Counted from the stretch's first letter, positions 1 to 9,679 are shown. The stretch is 64,000 nt of DNA from Flavobacteriales bacterium (GCA_011526365.1 WTIO01000059.1:15217-79216); one strand, 5' to 3'. A program made the numbers and translations. The notes: generated by a model from the sequence alone, not told the origin.

Positions 1-252
1 GGAGCGCTATTGAGCTTTATGCTGACTACTACACTGTTACACTACCCTACGCATAGGTGTTACACCCAAGGACGTAATGACGGTAAAATTGAAGCTCGTG
101 AGGCACTATTTGAAGTGTTAGCACAAACCTTCCCGGGCGACAGTGTGAGTTGTGCAGCACCCCTACATGTTCTGCTGGCAAACAAGTCGATGCAAACCAT
201 GCAGCTTGTGACCATCAATGGAGTGAAAACCATTAGAATTTGTGAGGAGTAG
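1..252 (+). CDS. C-terminal part of an unidentified protein (5' end outside window)
   Basis: The reading frame is open from the first base and stops at 250-252, so only the last 83 residues are present. A short hydrophobic stretch lies at its visible start and the rest is a small soluble-looking segment with two cysteines near the end. I do not recognise the family and propose no function. It runs tail to tail with the asparaginase-domain gene, 8 bases away. Reality as a gene is supported by the tight spacing and the open frame, but both are weak evidence. Confidence 0.5.
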   Translation, partial: GALLSFMLTTTLLHYPTHRCYTQGRNDGKIEAREALFEVLAQTFPGDSVSCAAPLHVLLANKSMQTMQLVTINGVKTIRICEE

Positions 253-260
253 TGAAAAGG

Positions 261-758
261 CTACTGCAAGGGCTCAAAATAACCGTGTGCGGTATTTTTT
301 CGCACATTATCCCAATCAAAGCAGGCCCCATTCATGGCAACATATACCCCCTGTGGCCGTTGTTGTACAAAGGCAACGGCAATTCCTAAATTAAAAAAAC
401 CATCCGAAGAGCTCCCAAAAGCATAGGGAATCATGGCCCCGGTAAGGATAATGGTTTTATTGAGTTTTGCTTTAGCCAGGTAGGCCGCGGTTTCTACCAT
501 AGTATCGGTACCATGTGTAACAATAACTTGGGAAGCAGGATTGGTCTTAATTTCGTGCAGGAGCAGTTCACGATCAGCTGGGGTTAATTCTAAGCTGTCT
601 TTCATCATGAGCGTATGCACTTCAATTGGAATTTTACAGCGGCTGCGCTCTAACATTTTAGGCAAATGGGTGGTGTTAAAAAACAACTGCCCTGTAAGCT
701 CATTGTATTCCTTGTCGAACGTGCCGCCCGTTACAAAAAGTGCAATGGGTTGTGACAT
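261..758 (-). CDS. Single-domain asparaginase-like protein
   Basis: A 165-residue protein matching only the N-terminal domain of the asparaginase/glutaminase family (hydrolysis of L-asparagine to aspartate and ammonia). Both threonine motifs of the family are visible: TGGTF at about residues 10-14 and HGTDTM near residues 81-86. Family members normally have about 330 residues with a second C-terminal domain that helps build the active site between subunits; that domain is absent. Short stand-alone versions are known in databases as asparaginase domain proteins, so this need not be a truncation. It is the last gene of a minus-strand run after aroC and the symporter (29-base gap). Activity on asparagine is not certain. 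Confidence 0.8.
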   Translation of the reverse strand: MSQPIALFVTGGTFDKEYNELTGQLFFNTTHLPKMLERSRCKIPIEVHTLMMKDSLELTPADRELLLHEIKTNPASQVIVTHGTDTMVETAAYLAKAKLNKTIILTGAMIPYAFGSSSDGFFNLGIAVAFVQQRPQGVYVAMNGACFDWDNVRKNTAHGYFEPLQ

Positions 759-787
759 AGTAGCTACTCTTTGGGATAATGATCGTC

Positions 788-2071
788 CTACTGTTTTTCT
801 ACGGGTTCCTCTTTAAGCTTTCCAACAGACTTGGCTACCATCATGGATACTGCGGCATCCCCTGTTACATTGGTGATGGTTCTGCACATATCTAAAGGTC
901 GGTCGATAGCAAAGATTAGAGCCAATCCAGCTTCGGGAATTCCTGCCTGTCCCAATACAATCACCAGCATTACCATCCCTGCACCGGGTACTGCTGCAGC
1001 TCCTATGGATGCTAGGGTTGCAGTTAAAATAATCCCGAGTTGGGTTCCCAAAGTAAGGTCTAAACCAAAGGCTTGAGCAATAAATACTGCTGCCACCGCC
1101 TGATAGACACTTGTTCCATCCATGTTAATGGTGGCGCCAATGGGCAGTACAAAGCTGGCAACTTCTTCATCTACCCCCAGGTGTTCCTCCACGCGTTCCA
1201 TAGTAACGGGTAGGGTTGCGGCACTTGAACTGGTAGAAAATGCCAACAATTGTGCCGGAGCTATTCCATTGAGAAAAAAGGAAGGGGTTTTCCCGGTCAC
1301 CAAACGCACCAAAATGGTGTAAACAACAATCATTAGGAATAGACCAATCAATAAGGTAATGGCATACATCCCTAGGGCTTGAAATAAATCTAAGCTAGGG
1401 GATTCTACTACTAAGGCGGCTAATAAGGCAAATACACCATAGGGTGCAGCGAGCATAATAAGATCAATGAGTTTTAGAATTACCTCGTTAAAGGCGTCAA
1501 AAAAAGCCTTTACAGGAGCTGCCTTTTCAGAAGGGATAAGGATGAGACCAATACCAAAAAACACTGCAAAAAAGATAACCTGTAGCATATTACGGTTGTT
1601 GGTAGTCGCCTTAAAAATATTGTCAGGCACAATATCTACTAAAGGTTGCAGGGGGCCAGCTTCGCGTTGCTGTGCTGCAGCTGCACGTTTTTCAGAAGCA
1701 TTGTCCTCATAGGCCATCATGAGTTCCTGACGTGTTTCTTCTTGAATGCTTTTTCCTGGCTGTATGGTATTAACGAGTACCAATCCCAAAATAACCGCCA
1801 AAATGGTGGTAAACAGGTAAATACCAATAGTACGCCCTCCCATAGCAGACAGCTTTGAGATGTCCTTAAGGTCAGACACCCCCTTTATTAAAGAGGCTAA
1901 AATTAAAGGCATGGCAATTAATTTCAGCAGATTAATAAAGATCGTTCCAAAGGGTTTGATCCAATCTTTAATCAGCTCTGGTCCCCAATCGGTAAACGAA
2001 AGAAGTACTCCAAGGACTACTCCAGCGAACATTCCAATTAGGATTTGCCAGTGTAGGGCAAGTTTTTTCAT
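788..2071 (-). CDS. Dicarboxylate/amino acid:cation (Na+ or H+) symporter
   Basis: A 427-residue inner-membrane transporter of the DAACS (GltP/DctA) family, which imports glutamate, aspartate or C4-dicarboxylates with cations. The serine-rich re-entrant loop motif STSSSA is at about 279-284 and the NMDGT substrate/cation motif at 316-320; about eight hydrophobic segments surround them. An Ala/Gln/Glu-rich hydrophilic insert at about 105-145 is a periplasmic or cytoplasmic loop of variable type. Its ATG overlaps the aroC stop codon (ATGA), so the two are translationally coupled. The downstream asparaginase-like gene would fit a role around aspartate, but substrate is inference. Confidence 0.92.
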   Translation of the reverse strand: MKKLALHWQILIGMFAGVVLGVLLSFTDWGPELIKDWIKPFGTIFINLLKLIAMPLILASLIKGVSDLKDISKLSAMGGRTIGIYLFTTILAVILGLVLVNTIQPGKSIQEETRQELMMAYEDNASEKRAAAAQQREAGPLQPLVDIVPDNIFKATTNNRNMLQVIFFAVFFGIGLILIPSEKAAPVKAFFDAFNEVILKLIDLIMLAAPYGVFALLAALVVESPSLDLFQALGMYAITLLIGLFLMIVVYTILVRLVTGKTPSFFLNGIAPAQLLAFSTSSSAATLPVTMERVEEHLGVDEEVASFVLPIGATINMDGTSVYQAVAAVFIAQAFGLDLTLGTQLGIILTATLASIGAAAVPGAGMVMLVIVLGQAGIPEAGLALIFAIDRPLDMCRTITNVTGDAAVSMMVAKSVGKLKEEPVEKQ

Positions 2072-3138
2072 AATGTATGCGAATTAGTGCGTTGTAATAA
2101 GGTAAAATCGGCCAATACTAGGGCAGTCATGGCTTCCACTATGGGAACTGCTCGAGGTACCACACAGGGGTCGTGTCGTCCTTTGCCTTGCATATCCACC
2201 ATTTCCCCTAAGTTGTTTAGTGTTTCCTGAGATTGCATAATGGTGGCTACGGGCTTAAAAGCCACATTAAAATAAATGTCCATTCCATTGGTAATACCCC
2301 CTTGGATTCCTCCAGAATAATTGGTTTTTGTACTGCCGTCTTCATTGTATAAATCATTGTGTGCACTCCCCCGCATGGCAGCACCGGCAAAACCGCTACC
2401 GTATTCAAATCCTTTGACAGCATTAATGGATAACATGGCTCCTCCCAGTGCGGCGTGTAGCTTGTCAAAAACAGGCTCTCCCAATCCAACAGGAACGTTT
2501 TGCACCACACAGCTTACTACCCCTCCTACTGTATCCCCATCTTTACGAACGCTTTTAATGTAGTCCTCCATAGCGGCTGCGGTCTTTGGGTGTGGACAAC
2601 GTACCGGATTAGATTCAATGAGTGAAAAATCTAAATTTGAATAGTGCTCTTCCAAACGAAGATCACCAACAGCACTTACATAAGCGGTGATAGTAATTCC
2701 TGAAAGCATTTGCTTAGCAACAGCACCGGCAACGACTCTGCTGGCGGTTTCACGGGCAGAGCTTCTTCCGCCCCCGCGATAATCGCGTACACCATATTTT
2801 TTTTCGTACACATAATCCGCATGGGAAGGACGGTAACTGTCTTTTATATGCGAATAGTCTTTGGATTTTTGATTGGTGTTGTAAATGGCAAAACCTATGG
2901 GTGTGCCTGTAGTTTTTCCTTCAAAAACTCCAGAATAGAAGTGTACTTCATCGGGTTCTTTTCGCTGAGTTACTATGGCCGATTGACCGGGTTTTCTTCT
3001 ATTGAGTTCCTCTTGAATGGCCTCCATATCCAAGGTTATCCCTGCAGGGCAACCGTCAATAACACCCCCTAAGGCGGGGCCGTGAGATTCTCCAAATGTG
3101 GTTAAACGAAAAGCGTTTCCAAAAATATTTCCTGCCAT
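2068..3138 (-). CDS. aroC: Chorismate synthase
   Basis: Chorismate synthase, the last step of the shikimate pathway (EPSP to chorismate, reduced FMN cofactor), about 356 residues as expected. The N-terminal signature beginning GESHG is present in the first 20 residues, and the conserved Arg/Ser-rich FMN-binding stretch ([10 protein letters not shown]) lies near residue 125. The frame continues 63 codons upstream, but that extension has no similarity to the family and contains the promoter. The start at 3138 matches the conserved N-terminus and follows a minus-strand -7 box (3156-3163) by a short leader. First gene of a three-gene operon; its stop overlaps the symporter start. Confidence 0.97.
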   Translation of the reverse strand: MAGNIFGNAFRLTTFGESHGPALGGVIDGCPAGITLDMEAIQEELNRRKPGQSAIVTQRKEPDEVHFYSGVFEGKTTGTPIGFAIYNTNQKSKDYSHIKDSYRPSHADYVYEKKYGVRDYRGGGRSSARETASRVVAGAVAKQMLSGITITAYVSAVGDLRLEEHYSNLDFSLIESNPVRCPHPKTAAAMEDYIKSVRKDGDTVGGVVSCVVQNVPVGLGEPVFDKLHAALGGAMLSINAVKGFEYGSGFAGAAMRGSAHNDLYNEDGSTKTNYSGGIQGGITNGMDIYFNVAFKPVATIMQSQETLNNLGEMVDMQGKGRHDPCVVPRAVPIVEAMTALVLADFTLLQRTNSHTL

Positions 3139-3155
3139 AGTACAAACTCTACAGA

Positions 3156-3184
3156 CAAATATAACCAAAGGGAGCGAATAGCAA
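3156..3184 (-). promoter_or_regulatory. aroC promoter (TTG -N18- TATATTTG)
   Basis: On the minus strand TATATTTG (3163-3156) fits the Bacteroidota -7 consensus TAnnTTTG, and a TTG (-33) lies 18 bases upstream at 3184-3182. The predicted start near 3151 leaves a leader of about 13 bases before the aroC ATG. Confidence 0.6.
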
Positions 3185-3248
3185 TTACACCATAGTACTT
3201 GTTTTACAGTAGAAAAAAATAGGTAGCGATAAAACGCACTACATTTTG

Positions 3249-3256
3249 TAATTTTG
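3249..3256 (+). promoter_or_regulatory. -7 box for TlpA-like gene
   Basis: TAATTTTG matches TAnnTTTG. The ATG at 3275 lies 19 bases after the box, which supports that start rather than the upstream in-frame start at 3254, which would lie inside the box. No clear -33 TTG is seen. Confidence 0.5.
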
Positions 3257-3274
3257 ACCCAAGAAAGAAATTCT

Positions 3275-4381
3275 ATGCTACGAACTATTTTTGGTGCCCT
3301 TTTTATGGCAACCCTCTTCAGCTGCAATGGTGGCAGTGCGCTTCAAATTAAAGGAACGGTAGATCTTCCTAACGGAAAAAAAGTATTTCGCCTTACCGTT
3401 GATGGAAACAATCAGGCACAAGTGGTGGATACCAGTACAGTAGAAAACGGATCATTTAAGTTTGCTGACGATTTAAAGTATCCTGAAATAAATTTCCTGC
3501 AACTGGAAGACAAAAAGGATAATTTTGTGTTGATTGCTGAAAAAGGGACAATTACCGTAACTCTATACAAGGATAGCTTAGCCAACTCCAAGGCGAAAGG
3601 AACCGTTTCAAATGACGATTTTGCTGCCTATCGAAAAGAAACAAAAGACTTTGTTACGGCAGTAAACGGGATTCGAAACGACATTCAGGTGGCTAGTGTA
3701 CAAGGCAATCAAGCTAATGTACAAGATCTCCAAGAACAATACCTGGATGTGCAGGGGCAAATAAAAACCTATGAATTAGATTTTATCAATTCACACACCG
3801 ACTCCTTTATATCCCTCTTAATTCTTGAGCGTTATTTGCAAACCAAATCCCTAACACAAAAAGAAGCCAAAGTATATTTTGATGCCCTCAGTGATCGCTT
3901 AAAAAATTGTAGTGTGGGAATTCGCTTGGCCAACACCTTAGCACAACCTGAAAACCCAGCTGCTATTGGTGCAGTAGCCCCGGATTTTACCGGCCCAACG
4001 CCAGAAGGCACTACGCTACAACTGTCTCAATCCCTAGGAAAAATAACCGTTTTAGATTTTTGGGCTTCTTGGTGTCGTCCCTGTAGGGTTGAAAATCCCA
4101 ATTTGGTGCGTACATACAACAAACTAAAAGACAGAGGTTTAAAGGTTTTTAGTGTTTCTCTAGATCGAAATAAAGCCAGTTGGGTTCAAGCAATTAAAGA
4201 CGACGGCTTACTGTGGGGGGAACATGTTTCTAACCTCCAATATTGGAATGACCCCATTGCAAGAGCCTACAAGGTAACTGCAATTCCTGCCACATTCATT
4301 TTAGATGAAAACGGGGTGATCATTGCCCGGGACTTACGCGGGCCCTTTCTAGAAAAGAAGCTGGAAGAATTACTTCCCTAA
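3275..4381 (+). CDS. TlpA-type thioredoxin-fold lipoprotein (DUF4369-like N-terminus)
   Basis: A 368-residue exported protein. The first 17 residues form a signal peptide ending in a lipobox (FSC, lipidation Cys at residue 17), so it is likely a membrane-anchored periplasmic protein. Residues about 20-220 resemble the DUF4369-like domain common in Bacteroidota; the C-terminal 130 residues form a TlpA/AhpC-type thioredoxin domain with the redox motif WCRPC (Cys267 and Cys270) and a cis-proline segment (AIPATF). It probably reduces or isomerises disulfides of exported proteins; the partner is unknown. The start at 3275 is chosen because it begins the signal peptide and follows the -7 box. It converges on the rhomboid gene with a 3-base gap. 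Confidence 0.9.
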   Translation: MLRTIFGALFMATLFSCNGGSALQIKGTVDLPNGKKVFRLTVDGNNQAQVVDTSTVENGSFKFADDLKYPEINFLQLEDKKDNFVLIAEKGTITVTLYKDSLANSKAKGTVSNDDFAAYRKETKDFVTAVNGIRNDIQVASVQGNQANVQDLQEQYLDVQGQIKTYELDFINSHTDSFISLLILERYLQTKSLTQKEAKVYFDALSDRLKNCSVGIRLANTLAQPENPAAIGAVAPDFTGPTPEGTTLQLSQSLGKITVLDFWASWCRPCRVENPNLVRTYNKLKDRGLKVFSVSLDRNKASWVQAIKDDGLLWGEHVSNLQYWNDPIARAYKVTAIPATFILDENGVIIARDLRGPFLEKKLEELLP

Positions 4382-4384
4382 ACC

Positions 4385-4948
4385 TTAAAGCAACTGCCAC
4401 AAGAGGACCAATGTAACTCCTGTTAGGGCGCCTCCTAAATGGGCCGTATGCCCTATTTGATCATTCTGCTTACGCATGCCGTAAAGGGTGTAGCCCAAAT
4501 ATACGAGTGCGAAAATATAACCTGGTATAGGCACCGGAAAAAACAATAGTGCCAAGCGCATTTGTGGGAACAGCACTATAGCGGCAAATAATACTCCAAC
4601 AACGCCACCACTGGCACCCACAGCACTGTAATGAGGGGTATTCCTATGGTAGCGCAACGCAAAAAGTCCACCACCAAGAACACTACCTATATAAAGCGTT
4701 AAAAAGCCTACCACTCCTAGGCCTCCTAAAACCACATCGCCAAAAAAGAAGAGGGTAAACATATTGAACAGCAGGTGTCGCATGTCTACATGTAACACGC
4801 TGGAAGTCAGCAAGCGCTGCCATTGGCCGGCAGTAATTTGCGCTACATTAAATTTTAAACGATTAAAAAAGTAAGGATCGCGAAAACCCCGGAGACTAAA
4901 AATTACATTTACAGTAATAAGCGCAAGCACTATTGGAGATGCAATCAT
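4385..4948 (-). CDS. Rhomboid-family intramembrane serine protease
   Basis: A polytopic inner-membrane protein of 187 residues with about six hydrophobic segments. The catalytic pair of rhomboid proteases is visible: Ser113 in GASGG and His170 in the last segment (HTAHLGG). Rhomboids cleave transmembrane helices; substrates here are unknown. An in-frame ATG at 4969 exists, but a minus-strand -7 box lies at 4952-4959, between it and the ATG at 4948. I therefore place the start at 4948, which gives a hydrophobic first helix right away and an essentially leaderless transcript. Divergent from the acyltransferase gene. Confidence 0.9.
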   Translation of the reverse strand: MIASPIVLALITVNVIFSLRGFRDPYFFNRLKFNVAQITAGQWQRLLTSSVLHVDMRHLLFNMFTLFFFGDVVLGGLGVVGFLTLYIGSVLGGGLFALRYHRNTPHYSAVGASGGVVGVLFAAIVLFPQMRLALLFFPVPIPGYIFALVYLGYTLYGMRKQNDQIGHTAHLGGALTGVTLVLLWQLL

Positions 4949-4951
4949 ATG

Positions 4952-4959
4952 CAAAGATA
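4952..4959 (-). promoter_or_regulatory. -7 box for rhomboid gene
   Basis: TATCTTTG on the minus strand fits TAnnTTTG. Its predicted RNA start coincides, within a base, with the ATG at 4948. Confidence 0.5.
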
Positions 4960-4974
4960 TGACAAACAAAGCAG

Positions 4975-4982
4975 TATATTTG
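4975..4982 (+). promoter_or_regulatory. -7 box for acyltransferase gene
   Basis: TATATTTG fits TAnnTTTG and precedes the GTG start at 5000 by 17 bases. It lies only 15 bases from the opposing rhomboid -7 box. Confidence 0.5.
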
Positions 4983-4999
4983 CACTGAAATTTTAGTCT

Positions 5000-5878
5000 G
5001 TGAACGCCCTCGTATTCGTATTATCCTATCCCTTTTTGTTGTTGGTATCACTATTGCCGCATCCCCTGTTTTACGGCTTTTCCAATGTTATTTGTTGGTT
5101 GATTCGCGATGTGCTAAAATACCGCAAACGGAAGATAGTGAAAAATGTTGCCCTCGCCCTACCCCAACGGTCCGAAGACGAACAACGTGCTATAGTGCAC
5201 GCATTTTACCAACACATGTGTGATGTATTTTTGGAGGTCATTAAGAGTATGTCATTAAGTAACGCGGCAATACGGCGAAAGTTTGTAGCAAAAAATATTG
5301 AAGTACTCACAGACTTTGAAAAGCAAAACCGCAGTACCATAATAATTTGTGGGCATTATTCCAGCTGGGAATGGATGCTATCACTGGGATTACAGCTAAA
5401 GCAAACCCCATATGGCATCTATTCAAAATTAACAAACCCTTATTTCGATCGCCTCATCCGACGATTGCGCATGCGCTATAAAGCCGATTTAATCTCGCGT
5501 TTTGAGGCTATAGCCACCATTGCAAAGCATCAAAAAAATGGCGTATTGGGACACTATGGCTTTGCCAGCGATCAAGCGCCAAGGCCTAAAGCTAAAACCT
5601 ATTGGCGCACCTTTATGGGGGTTGAAGCGCCCGTTTTTACCGGTGCAGAGCGAATTGCTAAAGAGTATGATTTCCCTGTGATTTTTGCTGATATACAGCG
5701 TGTAAAACGCGGGTATTACGAGGTGACCTTTGAAACCATCACCGACGCACCAAAAATCCAAAAGGAAAATGCTATTACCGATCGCTTTATTAACCTGCTA
5801 GAAGCACAAATTGAACGCGATCCTACCCAATACCTTTGGTCGCACAACCGTTTTAAGCACAAAAGAAAAAAGGCCTAA
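5000..5878 (+). CDS. Lipid A biosynthesis (LpxL/HtrB-type) acyltransferase
   Basis: A 292-residue lysophospholipid acyltransferase-family protein of the LpxL/HtrB type, which adds a secondary acyl chain to lipid A at the inner membrane. An N-terminal hydrophobic helix (residues 1-20) anchors it; the catalytic HX4E-type motif is GHYSSWE (His119, Glu124), followed by a basic substrate region. Length fits the family (about 290-310). The start is GTG; no better ATG exists upstream or nearby. It ends by overlapping the phosphohexomutase stop by four bases. Acyl chain specificity cannot be read from sequence. Confidence 0.9.
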   Translation: MNALVFVLSYPFLLLVSLLPHPLFYGFSNVICWLIRDVLKYRKRKIVKNVALALPQRSEDEQRAIVHAFYQHMCDVFLEVIKSMSLSNAAIRRKFVAKNIEVLTDFEKQNRSTIIICGHYSSWEWMLSLGLQLKQTPYGIYSKLTNPYFDRLIRRLRMRYKADLISRFEAIATIAKHQKNGVLGHYGFASDQAPRPKAKTYWRTFMGVEAPVFTGAERIAKEYDFPVIFADIQRVKRGYYEVTFETITDAPKIQKENAITDRFINLLEAQIERDPTQYLWSHNRFKHKRKKA

Positions 5879-7263
5879 GCCTGTTCTTCTAGTTGGCGCA
5901 CAAACGAGGCACTCAGCATGTCCGCTTGTTCCTGACTTGGAGCTTCTGTATACACGCGTACTATAGGCTCAGTATTCGACTTGCGCAGGTGTACCCAATA
6001 GTCTTCAAACGTAATTTTTAGGCCATCCGTAGTGTCGCAATCCTGCGCTGCATACTGCTTTTGTAATGCATCAAGTAGCGGTTGTGGCGCTACAGTTTCG
6101 GGTAAAGTCGCTTTATTTTTTGACATATAGAAGTTGGGGTAGCTGGCACGAAGTTGAGAAACAGACTGCTTTTGGGCTACCAAATGCGACAGGAATAAGG
6201 CCACACCTACCAAAGCATCGCGACCGTAGTGTAATTTTGGAAAAATCACCCCACCATTGCCTTCACCACCAATAACTGCTTGGTGCTTTTTCATGGCGGT
6301 AACCACATTCACTTCTCCCACTGCAGCGGCAAAGTACTTGCCCCCGTGTTTTTCGGTAATAATTTTTAATGCTGCCGTTGAGGATAAGTTAGAGACCGTA
6401 GCACCAGGAGTTTTACTGAGGATATAATCAGCGCAAGCCACCAAAGTGTATTCTTCCCCAAACATCGCTCCGTGTTCATCTACAAATGCCAAGCGATCTA
6501 CATCGGGATCTACGACAATCCCAAAGTCAGCACCTTGAGCTACGACCGCTTTGGAGAGGGCCTCCAAATGTTCTGGAAGGGGTTCTGGATTATGGGGGAA
6601 CTGCCCGTGTGGCTCACAATACAATGGAATCACAGCTACTCCCAGGGCTTCTAGCAGTCGTGGAATAGCAATCCCTCCTGTAGAATGTACACCATCCACA
6701 ACCACCTTTAAACCTGCGCCGGCAATAGCTGGTACATTTACTTCCTCTAAGGCTAAAATGGCGTCAATATGTGCAGCAATGGCGTTGGTATTAGAAGTAA
6801 TTCTTCCCAGCGCCTCAGTAGGTGCAAAATCGAAGGCTTCTGCTGCTGCCAAAGCGAGTACTTCTTGTCCGTCTTGCGCATTTATAAACTCACCGCGAGC
6901 ATTTAAAAGCTTTAAAGCATTCCAAGCAATAGGATTGTGACTCGCAGTTAAAACGATACCTCCATGAGCCTTGGCTTCCGGGACTGCCATAGCCACTGTG
7001 GGTGTGGTGGACAAACCCAAGGAAAGCACATCGATTCCTAAACCTACCAAAGTTTGCTGTACCAACTCCTGTACCATAGGTCCTGAAGGACGAGCGTCAC
7101 GGCCAACCACAACGGTAAGGGGCTCTTTTTCGTCTTTGTAGCGTTGTTGTAACCAGCTTCCATAAGCTGCTGCAAATTTTACAATATCAACGGGCGTTAG
7201 ATTGGTGGCTGTAGGTCCGCCTAGGGTACCGCGAATACCTGAAATAGATTTGATTAAAGTCAT
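5875..7263 (-). CDS. glmM: Phosphoglucosamine mutase / phosphohexomutase
   Basis: A 462-residue alpha-D-phosphohexomutase. The phosphoserine loop TASHNP contains Ser108, the Mg2+ site DPDVDR lies near residue 253, the sugar-binding loop GEGNGG near 335, and a phosphate-binding C-terminal region ends with RVYTEA. The likely role is glucosamine-6-phosphate to glucosamine-1-phosphate for peptidoglycan and LPS precursors. The GlmM-type assignment rests on overall resemblance; a phosphomannomutase/phosphoglucomutase role is an alternative, as families overlap. Convergent with the acyltransferase with a 4-base CTAA overlap of stop codons. Confidence 0.85.
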   Translation of the reverse strand: MTLIKSISGIRGTLGGPTATNLTPVDIVKFAAAYGSWLQQRYKDEKEPLTVVVGRDARPSGPMVQELVQQTLVGLGIDVLSLGLSTTPTVAMAVPEAKAHGGIVLTASHNPIAWNALKLLNARGEFINAQDGQEVLALAAAEAFDFAPTEALGRITSNTNAIAAHIDAILALEEVNVPAIAGAGLKVVVDGVHSTGGIAIPRLLEALGVAVIPLYCEPHGQFPHNPEPLPEHLEALSKAVVAQGADFGIVVDPDVDRLAFVDEHGAMFGEEYTLVACADYILSKTPGATVSNLSSTAALKIITEKHGGKYFAAAVGEVNVVTAMKKHQAVIGGEGNGGVIFPKLHYGRDALVGVALFLSHLVAQKQSVSQLRASYPNFYMSKNKATLPETVAPQPLLDALQKQYAAQDCDTTDGLKITFEDYWVHLRKSNTEPIVRVYTEAPSQEQADMLSASFVRQLEEQA

Positions 7264-7341
7264 GCTGTAAAGATAAAGTTTTCTTTAAAGTGGAATTATG
7301 CTTCTGACTGCTCCCCTAAAATTTTTAGCGTATTTTTCGGC

Positions 7342-7926
7342 ATGAATTACTTGGCCCATTTGTATTTGTCTGGAGATGACGATGCCTTGCGACTCGGAAA
7401 CTTTATGGGGGATAGTATAAAAGGCAATGCCTATACCAATTACCCAGAAAAAATTCAACAAGGAGTATTACTGCATCGTGCTATAGACAGTTATACAGAC
7501 GCCCACCCTATCTATAAAGCCCACGTCCGCTGGTTGTTCCCTACACACAGGCACTACAGCAGGGTGATTGTAGATGTCCTTTACGATCACGTGCTTGCTG
7601 TGCATTGGCAGCGCTACCATGAGGACAGCCTGGCAAACTACACCCAGACATTTTACGCATATGCAACCCACCACAGCGCACTAATGCCCAAATCGCTCCA
7701 CGGCCGTTTTGATGCTATGAAAAAATACAATTGGCTTTTGGGTTATGCTGACCTTAAACAATTGGGAGTGCTTTTAGAGCAAATGTCCATGCGCACGCGT
7801 TTTCCCTCGCAGCTGCACAAAAGCGTGGCACAACTACAAGCCAATTACACATCATTTGAATCGGACTTTTTTACTTTTTTTTCGGATATAAAAACCTATA
7901 CTCAAAAGAAACTTGCTAATTTGTAA
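7342..7926 (+). CDS. Acyl carrier protein phosphodiesterase (AcpH-like)
   Basis: A 194-residue protein of the ACP phosphodiesterase family (HD-like fold), which removes the 4'-phosphopantetheine arm from holo-ACP. The conserved N-terminus MNYLAHLYLS, the GNFMGDS segment, the HRAIDSYTD motif and the YDH motif near residue 80 give metal-binding His/Asp residues in the expected order. Length equals the family norm (about 193). The following gamma-glutamyltransferase gene begins 20 bases later, so the two may be co-transcribed although functions are unrelated. Confidence 0.9.
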   Translation: MNYLAHLYLSGDDDALRLGNFMGDSIKGNAYTNYPEKIQQGVLLHRAIDSYTDAHPIYKAHVRWLFPTHRHYSRVIVDVLYDHVLAVHWQRYHEDSLANYTQTFYAYATHHSALMPKSLHGRFDAMKKYNWLLGYADLKQLGVLLEQMSMRTRFPSQLHKSVAQLQANYTSFESDFFTFFSDIKTYTQKKLANL

Positions 7927-7946
7927 GCTTTATTTTTAGTAAAGAT

Positions 7947-9623
7947 ATGAAGCGAATACAATGGATTATAGTGGTGCTGTGTGGCATTATGATGGCCTGC
8001 CAACCCGAGCAACGCAATGTAACTGGAGCTGTAGTGAGCTCGCGAGAAGAAGCCTCTAAAATTGGCGTAGCCATAATGGAACAAGGGGGGAATGCCTTTG
8101 ACGCAATGATTGCTACCGATTTAGCACTAGCAGTGTGTTATCCCTATGCCGGAAATATTGGCGGTGGCGGATTTATGGTGTACCGCACTCAAGATGGTGG
8201 TGTAGGAACACTCGACTACAGAGAGCGGGCGCCCGAAGCTGCCACTAAGGATATGTATCTCGACGAAGCGGGTAATGTGATTCCAAAATTAAGTACACTA
8301 GGTGGCCTGGCCATTGGTGTTCCGGGTACTGTTGCAGGACTGTTCGCTGTGCATGAAAAATTTGGTACGCTTCCCTTCGAACAACTCATTCAACCTGCTA
8401 TTGATATGGCACGGGAGGGATTTGTAGTTACTGCTATGCAAGCAAAAGCATGGGCCAAACTGAAAGCGGTTTTTATTGCAATAAATGGTGCCGACACCCC
8501 GTATGCAAAAGAATATAAGGCTGGAGATCGCTTTGTAAATGAACCTTTAGCCAAAACACTTGAAGCAATTCGTGACCGTGGGAAGGCAGGGTTTTACAAA
8601 GGGCCCGTTGCAGCAGCTACTGTTGCGCGTGTACAGGAAGCAGGAGGCATTCTTTCCCTTGATGACCTGGCAGGCTATACTCCGGTGTGGCGGGATCCAA
8701 TTACCTATCAATACAAGGACTTAAAAATCTATTCTATGCCTCCACCCTCCAGTGGTGGGGTCTGCTCAGGGCAAATTCTTCAGATGCTAGCCCCTTACGA
8801 TATTGGTCAATATCCACATAACAGTCCCGAGGCCTTACAACTCATGGTAGAAGCCGAACGCCGTTCCTATGCCGATAGAAGCAAATACCTTGGAGATCCA
8901 GACTTTGTGTATAACCCCACAGCAGAACTTTTAGCGCCTACCTACCTAAAAGATCGTATGAAGGATTTTAACTGGGAGCAAGCCTCACAATCGGAGGCCA
9001 TAGCCCCTGGAAGCGTTAGCTGGACCGAAAGTGATGAAACTACCCACTACTCCATTATCGATCGGTTAGGCAATGCAGTAGCCATTACCACCACCCTTAA
9101 CGGCCAGTACGGGTCTAAAGTTTATGTTGGGGAAGCTGGCTTCTTTCTAAACAATGAAATGGATGATTTTAGCAGTAAACCGGGCACGCCCAATATGTTT
9201 GGTCTGGTGGGTAGCGAAGCCAACGCAATAACACCAAAAAAACGCATGCTCAGCTCTATGACACCTACAATCATTGAAAAAAATGGTGCCTTGGCATTAA
9301 TTTTAGGATCCCCAGGTGGTTCCACGATCATCACCAGTGTGGTGCAAACCATTTTAAATGTGTTTGAATACAACATGCCCGTTCAAAAGGCCGTAGAAGC
9401 GCCACGGGTACACCACCAATGGTTGCCCGATGTTGTAGTGTTTGAGCCCAATCGATTTCCGCAGGAGGTGCTAGATACGCTAAAAGTAAAAGGATACATT
9501 ATAGAAGAAAAACGCAGCAGGATTATGGGATGTGTGAACGCCATTCACATTGACACCGACGGAATCATACATACGGGAGCCGATCCCCGCAGGGAAGCGA
9601 AAGCAGCCGTATCCTATAAATGA
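7947..9623 (+). CDS. ggt: Gamma-glutamyltransferase lipoprotein
   Basis: A 558-residue Ntn-hydrolase that cleaves or transfers the gamma-glutamyl group of glutathione and related compounds. A lipoprotein signal (MACQ, lipidation Cys at residue 18) places it at the cell envelope. Self-processing is expected between Glu364 and Thr365 in DETTHYS; Thr365 would be the nucleophile of the small subunit. Other family motifs follow: NNEMDDF and the GSPGG oxyanion loop. Length fits the family (about 550-580). Glutathione may not be the natural substrate in this group, so general peptide or amino-acid scavenging is possible. Confidence 0.95.
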   Translation: MKRIQWIIVVLCGIMMACQPEQRNVTGAVVSSREEASKIGVAIMEQGGNAFDAMIATDLALAVCYPYAGNIGGGGFMVYRTQDGGVGTLDYRERAPEAATKDMYLDEAGNVIPKLSTLGGLAIGVPGTVAGLFAVHEKFGTLPFEQLIQPAIDMAREGFVVTAMQAKAWAKLKAVFIAINGADTPYAKEYKAGDRFVNEPLAKTLEAIRDRGKAGFYKGPVAAATVARVQEAGGILSLDDLAGYTPVWRDPITYQYKDLKIYSMPPPSSGGVCSGQILQMLAPYDIGQYPHNSPEALQLMVEAERRSYADRSKYLGDPDFVYNPTAELLAPTYLKDRMKDFNWEQASQSEAIAPGSVSWTESDETTHYSIIDRLGNAVAITTTLNGQYGSKVYVGEAGFFLNNEMDDFSSKPGTPNMFGLVGSEANAITPKKRMLSSMTPTIIEKNGALALILGSPGGSTIITSVVQTILNVFEYNMPVQKAVEAPRVHHQWLPDVVVFEPNRFPQEVLDTLKVKGYIIEEKRSRIMGCVNAIHIDTDGIIHTGADPRREAKAAVSYK

Positions 9624-9671
9624 TGCAAGGGATTCCTTTAAAATCTTAGGCCTTAGCTGCTAGGAATAGAC

Positions 9672-9679
9672 TAAATTTG
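9672..9679 (+). promoter_or_regulatory. -7 box for uvrA
   Basis: TAAATTTG fits TAnnTTTG and lies 16 bases before the uvrA TTG start. No LexA-type operator is evident around it. Confidence 0.5.

Noticed and set aside
541..816. Plus-strand ORF opposite the asparaginase-like gene
   Set aside because: Antisense shadow of a gene with clear family motifs.
3139..3327. 63-codon N-terminal extension of aroC
   Set aside because: No family similarity, overlaps the divergent promoter region and the aroC -7 box; the conserved N-terminus starts at 3138.
6066..6940. Plus-strand ORFs opposite glmM (e.g. 129 codons at 6551)
   Set aside because: They lie within a well-supported gene on the other strand, have no family match and no promoter.
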